DNA of 64,000 nucleotides from Anaerocolumna xylanovorans DSM 12503 (GCF_900143645.1 NZ_FRFD01000007.1:186606-250605), one strand, 5' to 3'; shown: positions 22,744 through 32,229, numbered from the stretch's first letter. Notes: generated from the letters alone by a model not told the origin. Numbers and translations: made by a program.

Positions 22744-24417
22744 CTATAAAAGATGAAGCTTAACTGCGATACGGGCAAGCGTGCGCCCCATAGGCATTTT
22801 AACCAATTCCGTTTCCGTAACATCCTTAAAAACAAGAAGTAATACCGCATAAACAATCATTGCAACGCAAATAGCAAACAGCGTACTTAATGCATTGCTT
22901 TTAATTGTCGTATACAGCAGCCAATAGACAAGGTAAGCAACCCCTGCCATAAAGACAGAACATCCTGCAGGTATTAAAAATGTCTTTTTGATCTCCTGCT
23001 TATAGTTTAAAAGTCTTGCCACGGAAATCCAATTTAATATACACACTATAAGAGCAAAAATCACATTGCTGACCACAAGTGCATAGGCACCAAGATTTAA
23101 AAATTTCAATAAAATATACAGTACCACAATATGTATTACCAATGCTATCACAGAATGTATTACCGGCAGATGCATCTTGTTAATTCCCTGTAATACGGCA
23201 TTAGTCAAAGTAGATAAAGCATAAAATACAATTGCAACCGAACCCAGTGCCAACATTCTGGCAGGCAAAAGACTGGCATCTCCAAAGATTAACTTTAGTA
23301 TCGGTGAAGCCAATACTCCTATGCCAAAGGCGCTGGGAATGGCTATAATCATATTGAATTTAATCGAATCATGTATCTTTTCCTTTACAATAAGATGAGC
23401 TCCCTCTTCTCTGGAAGTAACAATGCTTGGCACAATAGCCACCGCCATAGCAGATGCAATAGAAATCGGTACGTTCACCAGAATATTATATTTATTGGTG
23501 TAAATCCCCCAAAGAGCAGAGCGTCCGGTATCCCCAAGTCCCTTTCCGCTTAGTACATAGGAAAAAACAGAACCGTCAATTAAGGAACTGATATTATAAA
23601 CGGTCTGGCTTAGAATTACGGGTAAAACAGTAAAACCAAATACCTTAAGGATTACCGGCACTGTTTCCGGAAGGGAATTTCTATCCTTCCTCATCTGCTT
23701 ATCTACAACGGGCTTGTACAGTGCAAATATAAAAGCTAAAAATATCAGGGAAGCAATTGCTCCTATCAGGGTACCAAGGGTTCCCCCCGCAGCACCATAA
23801 GCTGCCATTTTATCGGAAGCGCTGTGGTTTTTCACCAGAAAATAAGCAGCAACAATACTTACCACCGCATTTACAACCTGTTCAATTATCTGGGAAATAG
23901 AAGTTGGCAGCATGGTTTTCTTTCCCTGGAAAAAACCTCTTAATACTCCCATTATTGCAAATACCAGAATTGTCGGTGCAAGTACCCTTAAAGGAATCGC
24001 TACTGCCGGCTGCTTTGAGATTATTACAGCAAAGAAATCAGCACCGAAATATAAAATCAATGCAAAGGCGGTTCCTGTAATAATTGCAAACCCAAGAGCA
24101 CAAAGAAACACAAGGTAGGAATTCTTATACTGCTTTTTAGCATCCCTGGAAGCTACCAGCTTCGATACAGCCAAGGGTAGGCTGTAAGAGGACAATATCA
24201 GGGCTATATTGTAAATATTAAACGCATAGCCGTAATACCCCATCCCTTCATCACCAATCAGATAGGTTAGCGGTATTCTGTAAACTACTCCGATTATTCT
24301 GACTATTATTGATGCAATAGCCAGTATACTCCCCTGAACCAAAAAATTATTGCTCTTATTCTCGACCTTGGGCTTTACCCCCTGGTATATTCCGTTGTAT
24401 GATTCCATTTCAGCCAA
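22744..24417 (-). CDS. SpoVB/MurJ-like lipid-linked oligosaccharide flippase
   Basis: The 557-residue integral membrane protein has about 14 hydrophobic helices and the MOP-superfamily beginning ASIIVRIIGVVYRIPLTYLIGDEGMGYYG (split here from residue 34). Such proteins flip undecaprenyl-linked precursors: lipid II for MurJ, or a cortex or polysaccharide precursor for SpoVB/YtgP. The first codon of the open frame is TTG 24417, three bases after GAAAGG; ATG 24408 is an alternative 12 bases away. Neighbours are a BofC-like protein and a DUF3048 lipoprotein. Confidence 0.85.
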   Translation of the reverse strand: MAEMESYNGIYQGVKPKVENKSNNFLVQGSILAIASIIVRIIGVVYRIPLTYLIGDEGMGYYGYAFNIYNIALILSSYSLPLAVSKLVASRDAKKQYKNSYLVFLCALGFAIITGTAFALILYFGADFFAVIISKQPAVAIPLRVLAPTILVFAIMGVLRGFFQGKKTMLPTSISQIIEQVVNAVVSIVAAYFLVKNHSASDKMAAYGAAGGTLGTLIGAIASLIFLAFIFALYKPVVDKQMRKDRNSLPETVPVILKVFGFTVLPVILSQTVYNISSLIDGSVFSYVLSGKGLGDTGRSALWGIYTNKYNILVNVPISIASAMAVAIVPSIVTSREEGAHLIVKEKIHDSIKFNMIIAIPSAFGIGVLASPILKLIFGDASLLPARMLALGSVAIVFYALSTLTNAVLQGINKMHLPVIHSVIALVIHIVVLYILLKFLNLGAYALVVSNVIFALIVCILNWISVARLLNYKQEIKKTFLIPAGCSVFMAGVAYLVYWLLYTTIKSNALSTLFAICVAMIVYAVLLLVFKDVTETELVKMPMGRTLARIAVKLHLL

Positions 24418-24424
24418 AAACCTT

Positions 24425-25513
24425 TCAATTTATTTGAATATGCTCTTCTCTATTTTCCGGAAACAGCGCAATATATGTTTTTCCCGGGTTGATGGTAAGC
24501 TCTTCCCCTGTAGAATCATAATACCTCATTTTTTTCGTATTTTCATTCTTTTTCCAGGTTATCTTTATTCTTTTACCATCTGTTATATAATACCCTTTAC
24601 CTTCGGCATTTTCAATATCCATTGTCTGGTAGCCATGATTATCTTTATTCCATTCCTTCACAAGCTGGATGATAATATTCTTATATGCCAGCTGTTTTCC
24701 TGTATTCTTATCAATATGGGATTTTCCAAACTGGTATCTAAGATAAGTTTTTGTGCTCTCATCATAAGTAAAATAAGGATTGGATATACTGGAAAAGCTT
24801 AAAGACAGCTTTGATACTGCATCATTGCTGTCAGGAGTCGTATCCTCATCATAAAATTTAAAGTGTCCTTCATAATCCTTGGAATAATCGGTCTCATAAC
24901 CCTTTATTTTCATTCCCTTTTCTATTCCCTCTTTCGAGGTAAAGGCGTTATGGGGTGCTTTAATGGAGTTATCCCGATAAAAAACCGTCTCACCGATGCT
25001 GCTTAACCCACTTAATGTATCAATTCCCAGCTCTTTTATTTTCTTTGTGGCATAGGTAGTCTGCCCGTAATGAACAAAGATAGCATTATATTCATCCGCA
25101 ACACTTACAAAATAATGTCTGGCACTACGGGTTGAACCGATTCTTTTGTCATTTAGTTCTTCAAAAATTCCCATCAGCCTTGTGATGCCGCCCTCTGCCA
25201 ATGCTTCATAAAGAATAGAGGCTTCTGTCGTTCCGCTCTGGGGTGAGGCATATTCTATGTTGTTTAACATAATAGCAAAAGGTCTTTTCATTCCAACTTC
25301 TTCCTTTACCCATTGCCCGGTAAGTAAGCTCTTTACCTGCCCTTCGTGGCTTTCCTCTGCCTTCGTGGGAGCTGCTGTGGGCGTTGTTTCTATAACGCCC
25401 GATGTAGGTTCTTCTGACGGAGTTACCTCTGCGCCGTTTTTCTTATCACCTTTACTGCATCCAATCATTAAAAGAGCAGTCAATACAACCAAAATTAATA
25501 AACGCTTTTTCAT
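24425..25513 (-). CDS. DUF3048 lipoprotein (YerB-like)
   Basis: The protein starts with a lipoprotein signal (MKKRLLILVVLTALLMIGC, lipobox Cys19), then a Glu/Thr/Pro-rich linker to about residue 55. Two DUF3048 regions follow: RPFAIMLNNIEYASPQSG, GSTRSARHYFVSVADEYNAIFVHYG (cut here) and the C-terminal GKTYIALFPENRE. YerB family members are envelope proteins of unknown role. ATG 25513 is given as the start; GTG 25519 is equally possible because AGAGG lies 5 bp before it. Confidence 0.85.
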   Translation of the reverse strand: MKKRLLILVVLTALLMIGCSKGDKKNGAEVTPSEEPTSGVIETTPTAAPTKAEESHEGQVKSLLTGQWVKEEVGMKRPFAIMLNNIEYASPQSGTTEASILYEALAEGGITRLMGIFEELNDKRIGSTRSARHYFVSVADEYNAIFVHYGQTTYATKKIKELGIDTLSGLSSIGETVFYRDNSIKAPHNAFTSKEGIEKGMKIKGYETDYSKDYEGHFKFYDEDTTPDSNDAVSKLSLSFSSISNPYFTYDESTKTYLRYQFGKSHIDKNTGKQLAYKNIIIQLVKEWNKDNHGYQTMDIENAEGKGYYITDGKRIKITWKKNENTKKMRYYDSTGEELTINPGKTYIALFPENREEHIQIN

Positions 25514-25532
25514 TTTCACGCCAACCTCTTTT

Positions 25533-26036
25533 TTATTTATTCCTTGTAATCTGAAGGCCATCAAGAATTTCCCGCTGTTTTTCTTCCATAACAGTCCTCT
25601 CTTCTTCCTCCATATGGTCATATCCAAACAGATGCAGCATACTATGGGCAACTAAAAATCCTAATTCCCTCTCTTTTGAATGACCGTATTCAATGGCTTG
25701 TCCTATAACCTTTTCCACCGAAACAATAATGTCTCCCAGCAAAAGTTCCCCTGTTTCCGGATTAAAACAGTCATCCGCCTCTTCTTCCAGGTGTGAAAAA
25801 TCAGCCGGAATCCCATAATCCACCATGGGAAAAGACAGTACATCCGTAGGTGCATCTATCTGCCTGTATTCCTTATTAATTGCCTGAATTTCCTTATTAT
25901 CCGTTAATATAACGTTTAACTCCACTTCATAAGGGCAGTTCTCCGTATCCAGAGCTTTTTCCACCACCTTATGTATGAGGGATTCATAATCCAGGTCTAA
26001 TTTGATATCTGTTTCATATTCAAAATTCAGTGTCAA
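25533..26036 (-). CDS. ybeY: Endoribonuclease YbeY (rRNA maturation factor)
   Basis: This metal-dependent RNase acts in 16S rRNA 3'-end maturation and ribosome quality control. The zinc motif HSMLHLFGYDH (H-x3-H-x5-H) is intact and DAPTDVLSFPM is present. I choose TTG 26036 as the start: GAGGAGG stands 6 bp before it and it yields MTLNFEYETD, the usual beginning. An in-frame ATG at 26057 would put the ribosome site inside the gene. The start overlaps the end of the PgpH-like gene. Confidence 0.95.
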   Translation of the reverse strand: MTLNFEYETDIKLDLDYESLIHKVVEKALDTENCPYEVELNVILTDNKEIQAINKEYRQIDAPTDVLSFPMVDYGIPADFSHLEEEADDCFNPETGELLLGDIIVSVEKVIGQAIEYGHSKERELGFLVAHSMLHLFGYDHMEEEERTVMEEKQREILDGLQITRNK

Positions 26037-27165
26037 GATAGTCCTCCTCTTTGCCATAGTAATCCAAATAAAAATTCTTTAGTTTTATATACTGGGCAAC
26101 TGTCAGATTAGAATCTGAAAGGCTGTCCTTTTCAAGCCGCATGGCAAAAAGATTATCAATAAATTTCAACATGAGTTTTAAGAGGTCCATGGCTTTCTTG
26201 TCCTCTTCTCTCCTATTTGCTAAAAAATATTCCTTTGCTGCAACCAGGCTTACAGTGAACATAACAACCGCGCCCTCCGGTGAAGCCGGCTTGTCCGCCT
26301 TCAGGTTATGGGATGCAATAATATTTATGATAGCCTCTGGCAAATGATACTCCTTTGCAAGGGCAATTCCTTCTGCAACATAATCTTTCCCCTTAAGCCT
26401 TCCGATTTCATGATAAAGCCCTCCGGCCCTTGCGGTATTTCTATCAAGCCCGGCAGCTATGGCAGCTCCTTCCGATATGGCAGCAATCCTGCCCGCATGC
26501 AGAAAAAGCTTTTCGGAAGCCTTTAACTCCTTATAGAGTTCAAAATCCTCCCTAAGTATACTCTCTATGGTAAGCTCATGGTCCTCTGTATCCTCTTTCG
26601 TTTCAGAAGCTGACATTCTTTTCTGAAATAAATCACCTGCAATATTACCAATCAGAATCGACACAATAACCGAACCAATAGCTATCGCCGAATGAAATCC
26701 CAAAAATCTTTCCACCGAAAAATTACTGTTTACTAAAAGTATGATAATATCTGCAGAGATTATCAAAAGAAACGAATACCAAAACAGTTTTTTTTCTTTT
26801 TTGTTCACCGGCAGCAGACTGATTAATATCCCATTTATGAGGAAAAAAAGCCCCTTTTCCCAGGTTAACCGCTCCAATGAATTTGCAAGAATATAAAATA
26901 GCAAGGTAAAGAATATACTGCTTTCTTTTTTTAAGACTACTGCAGCAAATGCCACTCCAATAAAAATAGCCGGCATAAAATCAGTTCCTGTCAATAGTAT
27001 CCCAGGAAGTGACAATAATACTGTTACAAGAATAGCAGGGGAATCCTTCTTCCTGCCGTCCGTATACAATATCAGCAGTACAACTAGAAGGATCCCCAAG
27101 GTCCCTGCTTTTAAAATGTCCAATCTTGAAAAGTGCATCAAAAATGCCCCTGTCATATATTCCAT
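26020..27165 (-). CDS. Short PgpH-like membrane HD-domain protein
   Basis: The position between phoH and ybeY is that of pgpH (yqfF), the seven-transmembrane HD phosphodiesterase that degrades c-di-AMP. This protein has 381 residues against about 700. Roughly six hydrophobic helices (residues 20-180) are followed by an HD-like domain, and the large extracellular domain is missing. Metal ligands are partly changed: His223, then His252-Glu253 instead of His-Asp, then His286. So it may have altered or lost activity. The start may be ATG 27165, ATG 27156 or later; no ribosome site is decisive. Confidence 0.75.
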   Translation of the reverse strand: MEYMTGAFLMHFSRLDILKAGTLGILLVVLLILYTDGRKKDSPAILVTVLLSLPGILLTGTDFMPAIFIGVAFAAVVLKKESSIFFTLLFYILANSLERLTWEKGLFFLINGILISLLPVNKKEKKLFWYSFLLIISADIIILLVNSNFSVERFLGFHSAIAIGSVIVSILIGNIAGDLFQKRMSASETKEDTEDHELTIESILREDFELYKELKASEKLFLHAGRIAAISEGAAIAAGLDRNTARAGGLYHEIGRLKGKDYVAEGIALAKEYHLPEAIINIIASHNLKADKPASPEGAVVMFTVSLVAAKEYFLANRREEDKKAMDLLKLMLKFIDNLFAMRLEKDSLSDSNLTVAQYIKLKNFYLDYYGKEEDYLDTEF

Positions 27166-27174
27166 CTGCTCATC

Positions 27175-28233
27175 CTAGCCTTGTCTCTTCCTGTGGTAAG
27201 CTTTGTCGGGATTTTTTATGACAATTCCTTTCGGACCTTTTCTCCCATACTTTTCCTTTTTCAATTCCGTTTTGCTTAGTTTGCTTTCATAAGTCTCATA
27301 TGCCATAACAATCTTTTGCACCAGCGGATGCCTAACCACATCCTGCCCTGTTAAATAGGCAAATCCGATATCTTCAATTTTATTAAGCACCTTGATAGCA
27401 ACATCAAGTCCCGACTGGGTTCCGCTTGGCAAATCCTTTTGTGACAAGTCACCGGTTACGACTACTTTGGAGCCAAAACCAATACGTGTTAAGAACATCT
27501 TCATCTGGGCAGGCGTGGTATTTTGTGCCTCATCCAAAATAATAAACGCATTCTCCAAGGTCCGCCCTCTCATATAAGCTAAGGGTGCCACCTCTATCAA
27601 TCCCTTTTCCGTATTTTTTAAATACCCCTCTGCTCCCATAATCTGATACAATGCATCATAGAGAGGCCTAAGATAAGGGTCTACCTTACTTTGCAGATCA
27701 CCTGGAAGAAAGCCTAACTTTTCTCCCGCTTCTATGGCAGGCCTTGTAAGAATAATCTTTCCTACCTCGTCATTTTTAAAAGCAGTTACTGCCATGGCCA
27801 TAGCAAGGTAGGTCTTGCCGGTTCCTGCAGGCCCTACTCCAAAGGTAATCATTTTCTTGCGTATGAAATCCACATAAGCCTTTTGCCCTAAGGTTTTAGG
27901 CTTTATCTGTTTACCGGAAATTGTATGGCAGATTAAATCCTGGTCAATCTCCACAATTGCCGCGTCTTTGTTGTCCTGGCTTAGCGACAGGGCATAGCTT
28001 ACATTCTGCTCTGTTATAGCATTTCCCCTCTTTGACAGTTCCAAAAGATTCATAAAAACACTTTTTGCTTTTACTACGTTATCATTTTCACCAATTAACT
28101 TTATCTCACCATCCCTGACAATTATAGTAACGGCTAAGGTTTTTTCTATCATTTTAACATAGGCGTCAAATTGGCCAAACACATTCTTTTCATGCTCAAG
28201 AGGCACATCAATTATCGTTTCCATCAGACTCAT
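27175..28233 (-). CDS. phoH: PhoH family ATPase
   Basis: This P-loop NTPase, often linked to RNA metabolism, lies next to ybeY as in most Firmicutes. Walker A is GPAGTGKTYLAMAMAV, Walker B is AFIILDEAQN, and VVTGDLSQKDLP follows. An N-terminal KH-like segment and a basic C-terminal tail (KYGRKGPKG) flank the ATPase. ATG 28233 (MSLMETIIDV) is given; TTG 28242 is closer to the GGAGG site and could be used instead. The start overlaps the end of yqfD. Confidence 0.93.
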   Translation of the reverse strand: MSLMETIIDVPLEHEKNVFGQFDAYVKMIEKTLAVTIIVRDGEIKLIGENDNVVKAKSVFMNLLELSKRGNAITEQNVSYALSLSQDNKDAAIVEIDQDLICHTISGKQIKPKTLGQKAYVDFIRKKMITFGVGPAGTGKTYLAMAMAVTAFKNDEVGKIILTRPAIEAGEKLGFLPGDLQSKVDPYLRPLYDALYQIMGAEGYLKNTEKGLIEVAPLAYMRGRTLENAFIILDEAQNTTPAQMKMFLTRIGFGSKVVVTGDLSQKDLPSGTQSGLDVAIKVLNKIEDIGFAYLTGQDVVRHPLVQKIVMAYETYESKLSKTELKKEKYGRKGPKGIVIKNPDKAYHRKRQG

Positions 28234-29449
28234 CTGTATCAATAATCCTCCACTCACTGTCATCAATAGCCTTATAATCTTTCACGGACTCCAATACCAC
28301 AAGCTTACCGTTTGCTGTACAGACATTCCCCTTTACAGCTACCTGGACATTATTCTCCAATATTGTAACATCTCGTTCCTTCAGCTTCTTTATAAAACGT
28401 TCTAACCGCTTTCCCGCCAGGGCTTTTGCCTCTGCCTCCGAATACTTTTTCTTTTCTTCCCTGTATTCTAAATATCGGTTTGCAGTCATAGAAACCGGAA
28501 GGTAAAATTCATCATTAAGATGTAATGTAAATTCATCCCCAATTATATCATATTTATTATAAGGAATTCTAGGTCTGTATAAATTTATTTTTTTCAATAA
28601 TATGGAAAAAGTATAAGATTTTTTTTCTTTGCCGGTATAGACCTTATCCGTATAGTATAAGGAAAATTTATCAGAATAATCATAAAAAGTCTTACCAATA
28701 ATATCCGCATCAGCAATCATCGGCTGTTTTCTCACCAATAATCCGTTATCTCCTATGATATCAACTACCCCGGATACCAGAACGTCTCCTTTCTTTACCA
28801 CATCTCCGATTCCTGCCATCGGAGTTCCTGTTCTTGTCACAATCTTTGTAATAATACAATCCTTAGAAGCTATAATATGGCAGTTATTGGTTTTAGTTAC
28901 CGCCGGAGAGGGCATGTTAGTCTCTGTTATTTTAATAATCAGTCTTGTACCTTTTATTTCAGCAGAAACCCATCCAATATCATTATAGCTGTGACGTATC
29001 AGATCTTCTATTCCCTGACAGTTAATGTCTTTTTTCTTTAGTCCCGGCTGAATATCATTATTTCTTAAAAATTTCACCATCGCTTCTTGTGTATAAGTAT
29101 AGCCGCCGGAAACGTTAATATCCCAAATAAACAGAGATAATATGTACAAAATGACCAGAAAAAGTAAAAATCCAAATACATATCCGCTTCTTTTTTTGTA
29201 ATGCTGTATTGTAAAGGGAAGACCGTATCTTTTCTTTACTAACGGCAGAGTTCCTGTCTTTTTGGCAAGAGGTTTTAACTTATAATAATCCTTTAATTTA
29301 ATCCGAAATTCATAATCTTCGCCATTTGACTTTAAATCCCACAAATAGATATAACGATTGCTGCACAAATTGATGAAACGCTCCGTAGACACTCCCTTTA
29401 ACCGGACCAGGAGAAATCCCTGCAGCCAGCGAACCAGCTTTATAATCAT
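28208..29449 (-). CDS. yqfD: Sporulation protein YqfD
   Basis: The 413-residue protein is a membrane-anchored sporulation factor of the YqfD family. A cytoplasmic basic N-terminal region (about 1-95) precedes one transmembrane helix (YVFGFLLFLVILYILSLFIW), followed by an external domain with GTPMAGIGDVVKKGDVLVSG. Its start overlaps the stop of yqfC by 4 bp, so they are coupled. In Bacillus the pair belongs to the sigma-E regulon. The order yqfC-yqfD-phoH-pgpH-ybeY is as in Bacillus. Confidence 0.92.
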   Translation of the reverse strand: MIIKLVRWLQGFLLVRLKGVSTERFINLCSNRYIYLWDLKSNGEDYEFRIKLKDYYKLKPLAKKTGTLPLVKKRYGLPFTIQHYKKRSGYVFGFLLFLVILYILSLFIWDINVSGGYTYTQEAMVKFLRNNDIQPGLKKKDINCQGIEDLIRHSYNDIGWVSAEIKGTRLIIKITETNMPSPAVTKTNNCHIIASKDCIITKIVTRTGTPMAGIGDVVKKGDVLVSGVVDIIGDNGLLVRKQPMIADADIIGKTFYDYSDKFSLYYTDKVYTGKEKKSYTFSILLKKINLYRPRIPYNKYDIIGDEFTLHLNDEFYLPVSMTANRYLEYREEKKKYSEAEAKALAGKRLERFIKKLKERDVTILENNVQVAVKGNVCTANGKLVVLESVKDYKAIDDSEWRIIDTDESDGNDN

Positions 29450-29838
29450 CTGACGCCCTCCGTTTTGTTCTGTGTTATATAAGTTATGGCGGATACCAAT
29501 CCGGTTATACGCATTTCATCATTTGTAAAATAAGGTATGTTTAAATTCTTGCCCTCCACCCGTATAATTCCTATTTTCGAAAGCACTTTTACAAAGGTAT
29601 CGTTATATTCTAAAATTCCTTTATAATTCTCAATGCATACCTCATTTCTTCCCATGGCTGTTATAATCGGTGCTCCTGCTAAAATATCCGGCGGCAGTTT
29701 TAATTGCTCTGAAACGTTCTCTAAAAAAGGCCTTCTGTCTGCCTCTTCTTTCTTCTTATTTTTATTTATACTGCTATATAATTCTTTATTCGAAGTTTGC
29801 TTATTTTTTTCATGCAAGGATTTGAATTTATGCTGCAT
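29446..29838 (-). CDS. yqfC: Sporulation protein YqfC
   Basis: The 130-residue protein has a basic N-terminal extension (about 35 residues, Lys/Asn-rich) before the YqfC core: LPPDILAGAPIITAMGRNEV, CIENYKGILEYND and a short final strand. The core alone is the usual family length (about 95), so the extension is extra. ATG follows GGAGTATTTCGG. It is first in its operon. Confidence 0.9.
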   Translation of the reverse strand: MQHKFKSLHEKNKQTSNKELYSSINKNKKKEEADRRPFLENVSEQLKLPPDILAGAPIITAMGRNEVCIENYKGILEYNDTFVKVLSKIGIIRVEGKNLNIPYFTNDEMRITGLVSAITYITQNKTEGVR

Positions 29839-29872
29839 CCGAAATACTCCATATTATTCTGGATTATGATAG

Positions 29873-29901
29873 AATATATGGGTGGATTCTCTCAGTTATG
29901 C
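29873..29901 (-). promoter_or_regulatory. Predicted sigma-E promoter of the yqfC operon
   Basis: Read leftward: GCATAAC (29901-29895), 14 bp, CATATATT (29880-29873). Element order and spacing fit mother-cell sigma-E promoters, in line with the known regulation of yqfCD in Bacillus. Confidence 0.55.
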
Positions 29902-29941
29902 TTATAATCTGGGCACCTGCATGAAAGTTTGGGAAAGCGTT

Positions 29942-31000
29942 TTATATATTTTTATACGAATAGCGGGATGCGCCGCTCTTTTCCGGTTCAAATACGTTAG
30001 AATATATACCCTTTAAGGCTTCTCCAATCTTTTCTATACTTCTTTCGCCTGCCTTCTCATATCCCTCTTCTGTAAGCAGAGGAACCTCTCCTTTTAGAAT
30101 ATCACGTATTAATTTTTCGAATTCCTCAAGACTTCTGCCTTTATAAATCTGTTCACGGTCAAAAAGCCAGCCTTCATAAACAGGAATATCACGTATTAAC
30201 GCGGGTATTTTAAGGGCCAATGCTTCTAACAGTACAATCCCTTCTGTTTCCTCTTTTGTAAGGAATAGAAACAAATCACTGCCGCAATAGGCCTGTTTTA
30301 GTTCTTCACTTGAAATATATCCCGGAAAATGCAGATTGGGAAGTTTCGTCTCTACTGCTTTTTTTATATTATCCGGCACTAGCTTTAGGTTGGTATCTCC
30401 AAACCATATAAACTGGTATTCGGGAATTCTCCCGGCCAGTTCGACAAAATCCTCAATGCCTTTTCTTTCAATATAATGACCAACAGAAATAACTACTTTA
30501 TCCTTCCTGTCAAAGCGGTATTTTTCCCGGAAACTTTTTCCTGATTCCTCATCACGGTTAAAAAAGTCCAAATCAATGCCATTGGATAAATATAAAATTT
30601 CCTTGTTGATACCATAATCCTCTAATAACTCTTTCGAATACTTTGTCGGTGTAATTATTACATCTCCCAGGCAATAGCAAAAACGTATCCATTTCTTAAA
30701 GAAAGGAGCCAAAAAATCAGAACCCCTAAAGGACTTTTTAAAGTCCTCCATGGTGGAGTGGGCATAGTATACCACTTTTTTTCTCATGACTTTTGCTAAC
30801 AGGGCCGCCAGCACCGAATCCGGAAAAATCGTATTTAGCTGGACAATATCGTAATCAAAGCTGAATTTTTGCGTATAAGCAACTCCTGTTTTTTCCAGTG
30901 CTGATTTCTGATGTTCCCATGCCTTTCCTATGCCGCTCTTTCGTATTAGTTTTAAACCGCCTCTATATAACCATATTTTCACACTTTTCCCGCATTCCAT
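29942..31000 (-). CDS. Family 4 glycosyltransferase
   Basis: The 352-residue protein has the GT-B fold signs of GT4: an N-terminal HSTMEDFKKSFRGS acceptor-side segment, VIITPTKYSKELLEDYG, LSNGIDLDFF, VISVGHYIERKGIEDF, and the catalytic EETEGIVLLEALALKIP (E-x7-E) region. It probably glycosylates a lipid acceptor, as its neighbour is a membrane VTT protein and the group includes glycolipid synthases. ATG 31000 is chosen because AAGGGTGCAG precedes it; the open frame is 16 codons longer without a start signal. Confidence 0.85.
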   Translation of the reverse strand: MECGKSVKIWLYRGGLKLIRKSGIGKAWEHQKSALEKTGVAYTQKFSFDYDIVQLNTIFPDSVLAALLAKVMRKKVVYYAHSTMEDFKKSFRGSDFLAPFFKKWIRFCYCLGDVIITPTKYSKELLEDYGINKEILYLSNGIDLDFFNRDEESGKSFREKYRFDRKDKVVISVGHYIERKGIEDFVELAGRIPEYQFIWFGDTNLKLVPDNIKKAVETKLPNLHFPGYISSEELKQAYCGSDLFLFLTKEETEGIVLLEALALKIPALIRDIPVYEGWLFDREQIYKGRSLEEFEKLIRDILKGEVPLLTEEGYEKAGERSIEKIGEALKGIYSNVFEPEKSGASRYSYKNI

Positions 31001-31093
31001 ATACTGCACCCTTTCGTATCTGAATTTTCTTTTACCTCCATCATGCATAAATCCTCTGCAAGAGGATGGTTTAACGCTTTATAACTGTCTATG

Positions 31094-31684
31094 CTAATAA
31101 CCCACAGAATGGATCAGCGCAGTAAACACCAGATTTAACCCCATCGAATAAGCTGCTATTGAAACTGGTTTGCCTGCCAGTATTATGATAGAAAATTTTT
31201 TCAGGGAGATTTTTGTTATTCCGGCCAGATAACATAGAAAATCATCAGGGGCTACAGGAAAGAAGATTGCTAACGCAAACCATTTATCAAATTTATCGCT
31301 GCTTAGCCATGAACTGTATTTCTTCCAAAGTCCGGGCTTTGAAATCTTTTCTACGAATATGGTTCCGTAGCGCCTTGCTAAAAGGAAGGCAATAATTGAA
31401 CCCATGCATATCCCAATGTAATTATAGAGAAAACCCTTCACCGGTCCAAAGATAAGCACTCCGGCAAGGCATCCAATTGACCCCGGAACAATAGGAATCA
31501 CAACCTGTACAGCCTGTACCAATATAAATATGATATCCGCAAATATTCCGAATCGGCTTAAAAAACTATGTAATGCATCGGAAGATACGAATATTTTTGC
31601 TTTATAGCCATAGAATAAAAAAGCAATTACCAGCACAAAACCCAAAACAGTTATGAAATCTAAAAATGATATTTTTCTTTTCAC
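31094..31684 (-). CDS. VTT-domain (TVP38/DedA-like) membrane protein
   Basis: The 196-residue integral membrane protein has about five helices. The VTT/SNARE-associated core is seen in VPIVPGSIGCLAGVLIFGPV, GSIIAFLLARRYG and the FFPVAPDDFLCYLAGIT segment. Members act as lipid scramblases or transporters, including undecaprenyl phosphate flippases. It lies 93 bp upstream of the GT4 gene in the same direction. ATG 31684 lacks a strong ribosome site. Confidence 0.85.
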   Translation of the reverse strand: MKRKISFLDFITVLGFVLVIAFLFYGYKAKIFVSSDALHSFLSRFGIFADIIFILVQAVQVVIPIVPGSIGCLAGVLIFGPVKGFLYNYIGICMGSIIAFLLARRYGTIFVEKISKPGLWKKYSSWLSSDKFDKWFALAIFFPVAPDDFLCYLAGITKISLKKFSIIILAGKPVSIAAYSMGLNLVFTALIHSVGY

Positions 31685-31792
31685 CGTATCTGCTCCAATC
31701 CAATTTTAATACACACACTTTTAACCATGATTATAAAGCAAATAACTAAAGAACAGGTTTATGTAATATAAATGATTTCTAAAGAATTTCAA

Positions 31793-31834
31793 AAAAATAT
31801 ACGGTACATCCATATGGAAAATGGATGTACCGTA
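31793..31834 (-). terminator. Second leftward terminator after rpsU
   Basis: TACGGTACATCCAT (31800-31813) pairs perfectly over 14 bp with ATGGATGTACCGTA (31821-31834). Read leftward, a TATTTTTTT tail follows. Confidence 0.8.
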
Positions 31835-31879
31835 TTCAGATGATGCAGCAATTTTTGCTTTTTAGAAATGAAAAAACTA

Positions 31880-31917
31880 AAAAAATAAAAACCCCTGAAC
31901 TTTGTGTTCAAGGGTTA
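31880..31917 (-). terminator. Terminator of rpsU
   Basis: Read leftward, CCCTTGAAC and GTTCAGGGG form a stem around ACAAA (31892-31914), followed by TTTTTATTTTTTT. Confidence 0.9.
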
Positions 31918-31936
31918 ATTTAAGCAGCTTCGCTAC

Positions 31937-32113
31937 TTATTTGAATTTACGCTTACGGGCAGCTTCAGACTTTTTCTTACGTCTTACACTTGGCTTTTCA
32001 TAATGCTCTCTTTTACGGATTTCCTGTTGAATGCCGGCCTTCGCACAGTTTCTCTTAAATCTACGTAGAGCACTATCTAAAGTCTCATTATCTTTTACAA
32101 TAACATTTGACAT
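31937..32113 (-). CDS. rpsU: 30S ribosomal protein bS21
   Basis: The 58-residue protein MSNVIVKDNETLDSALRRFK... ends in the basic tail KKKSEAARKRKFK and is full length for S21. ATG 32113 is used because it matches the family start; the frame is open further upstream, but that part contains the promoter. A single-gene transcript with two terminators follows. Confidence 0.96.
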   Translation of the reverse strand: MSNVIVKDNETLDSALRRFKRNCAKAGIQQEIRKREHYEKPSVRRKKKSEAARKRKFK

Positions 32114-32192
32114 AGTCTCACACCTAACCTCCCTCCAGTTGTGTATTGTGCCTATACAACTGTTTGGGTATTTTTTGAACAGCACTACAGTA

Positions 32193-32221
32193 ATTATATT
32201 GTCTATTATATGTTTTGTCAA
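32193..32221 (-). promoter_or_regulatory. Predicted sigma-A promoter of rpsU
   Basis: Read leftward: TTGACA (32221-32216), 17 bp, TATAAT (32198-32193), a consensus promoter, fitting a highly expressed ribosomal gene. Confidence 0.85.
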
Positions 32222-32229
32222 TACATTTT

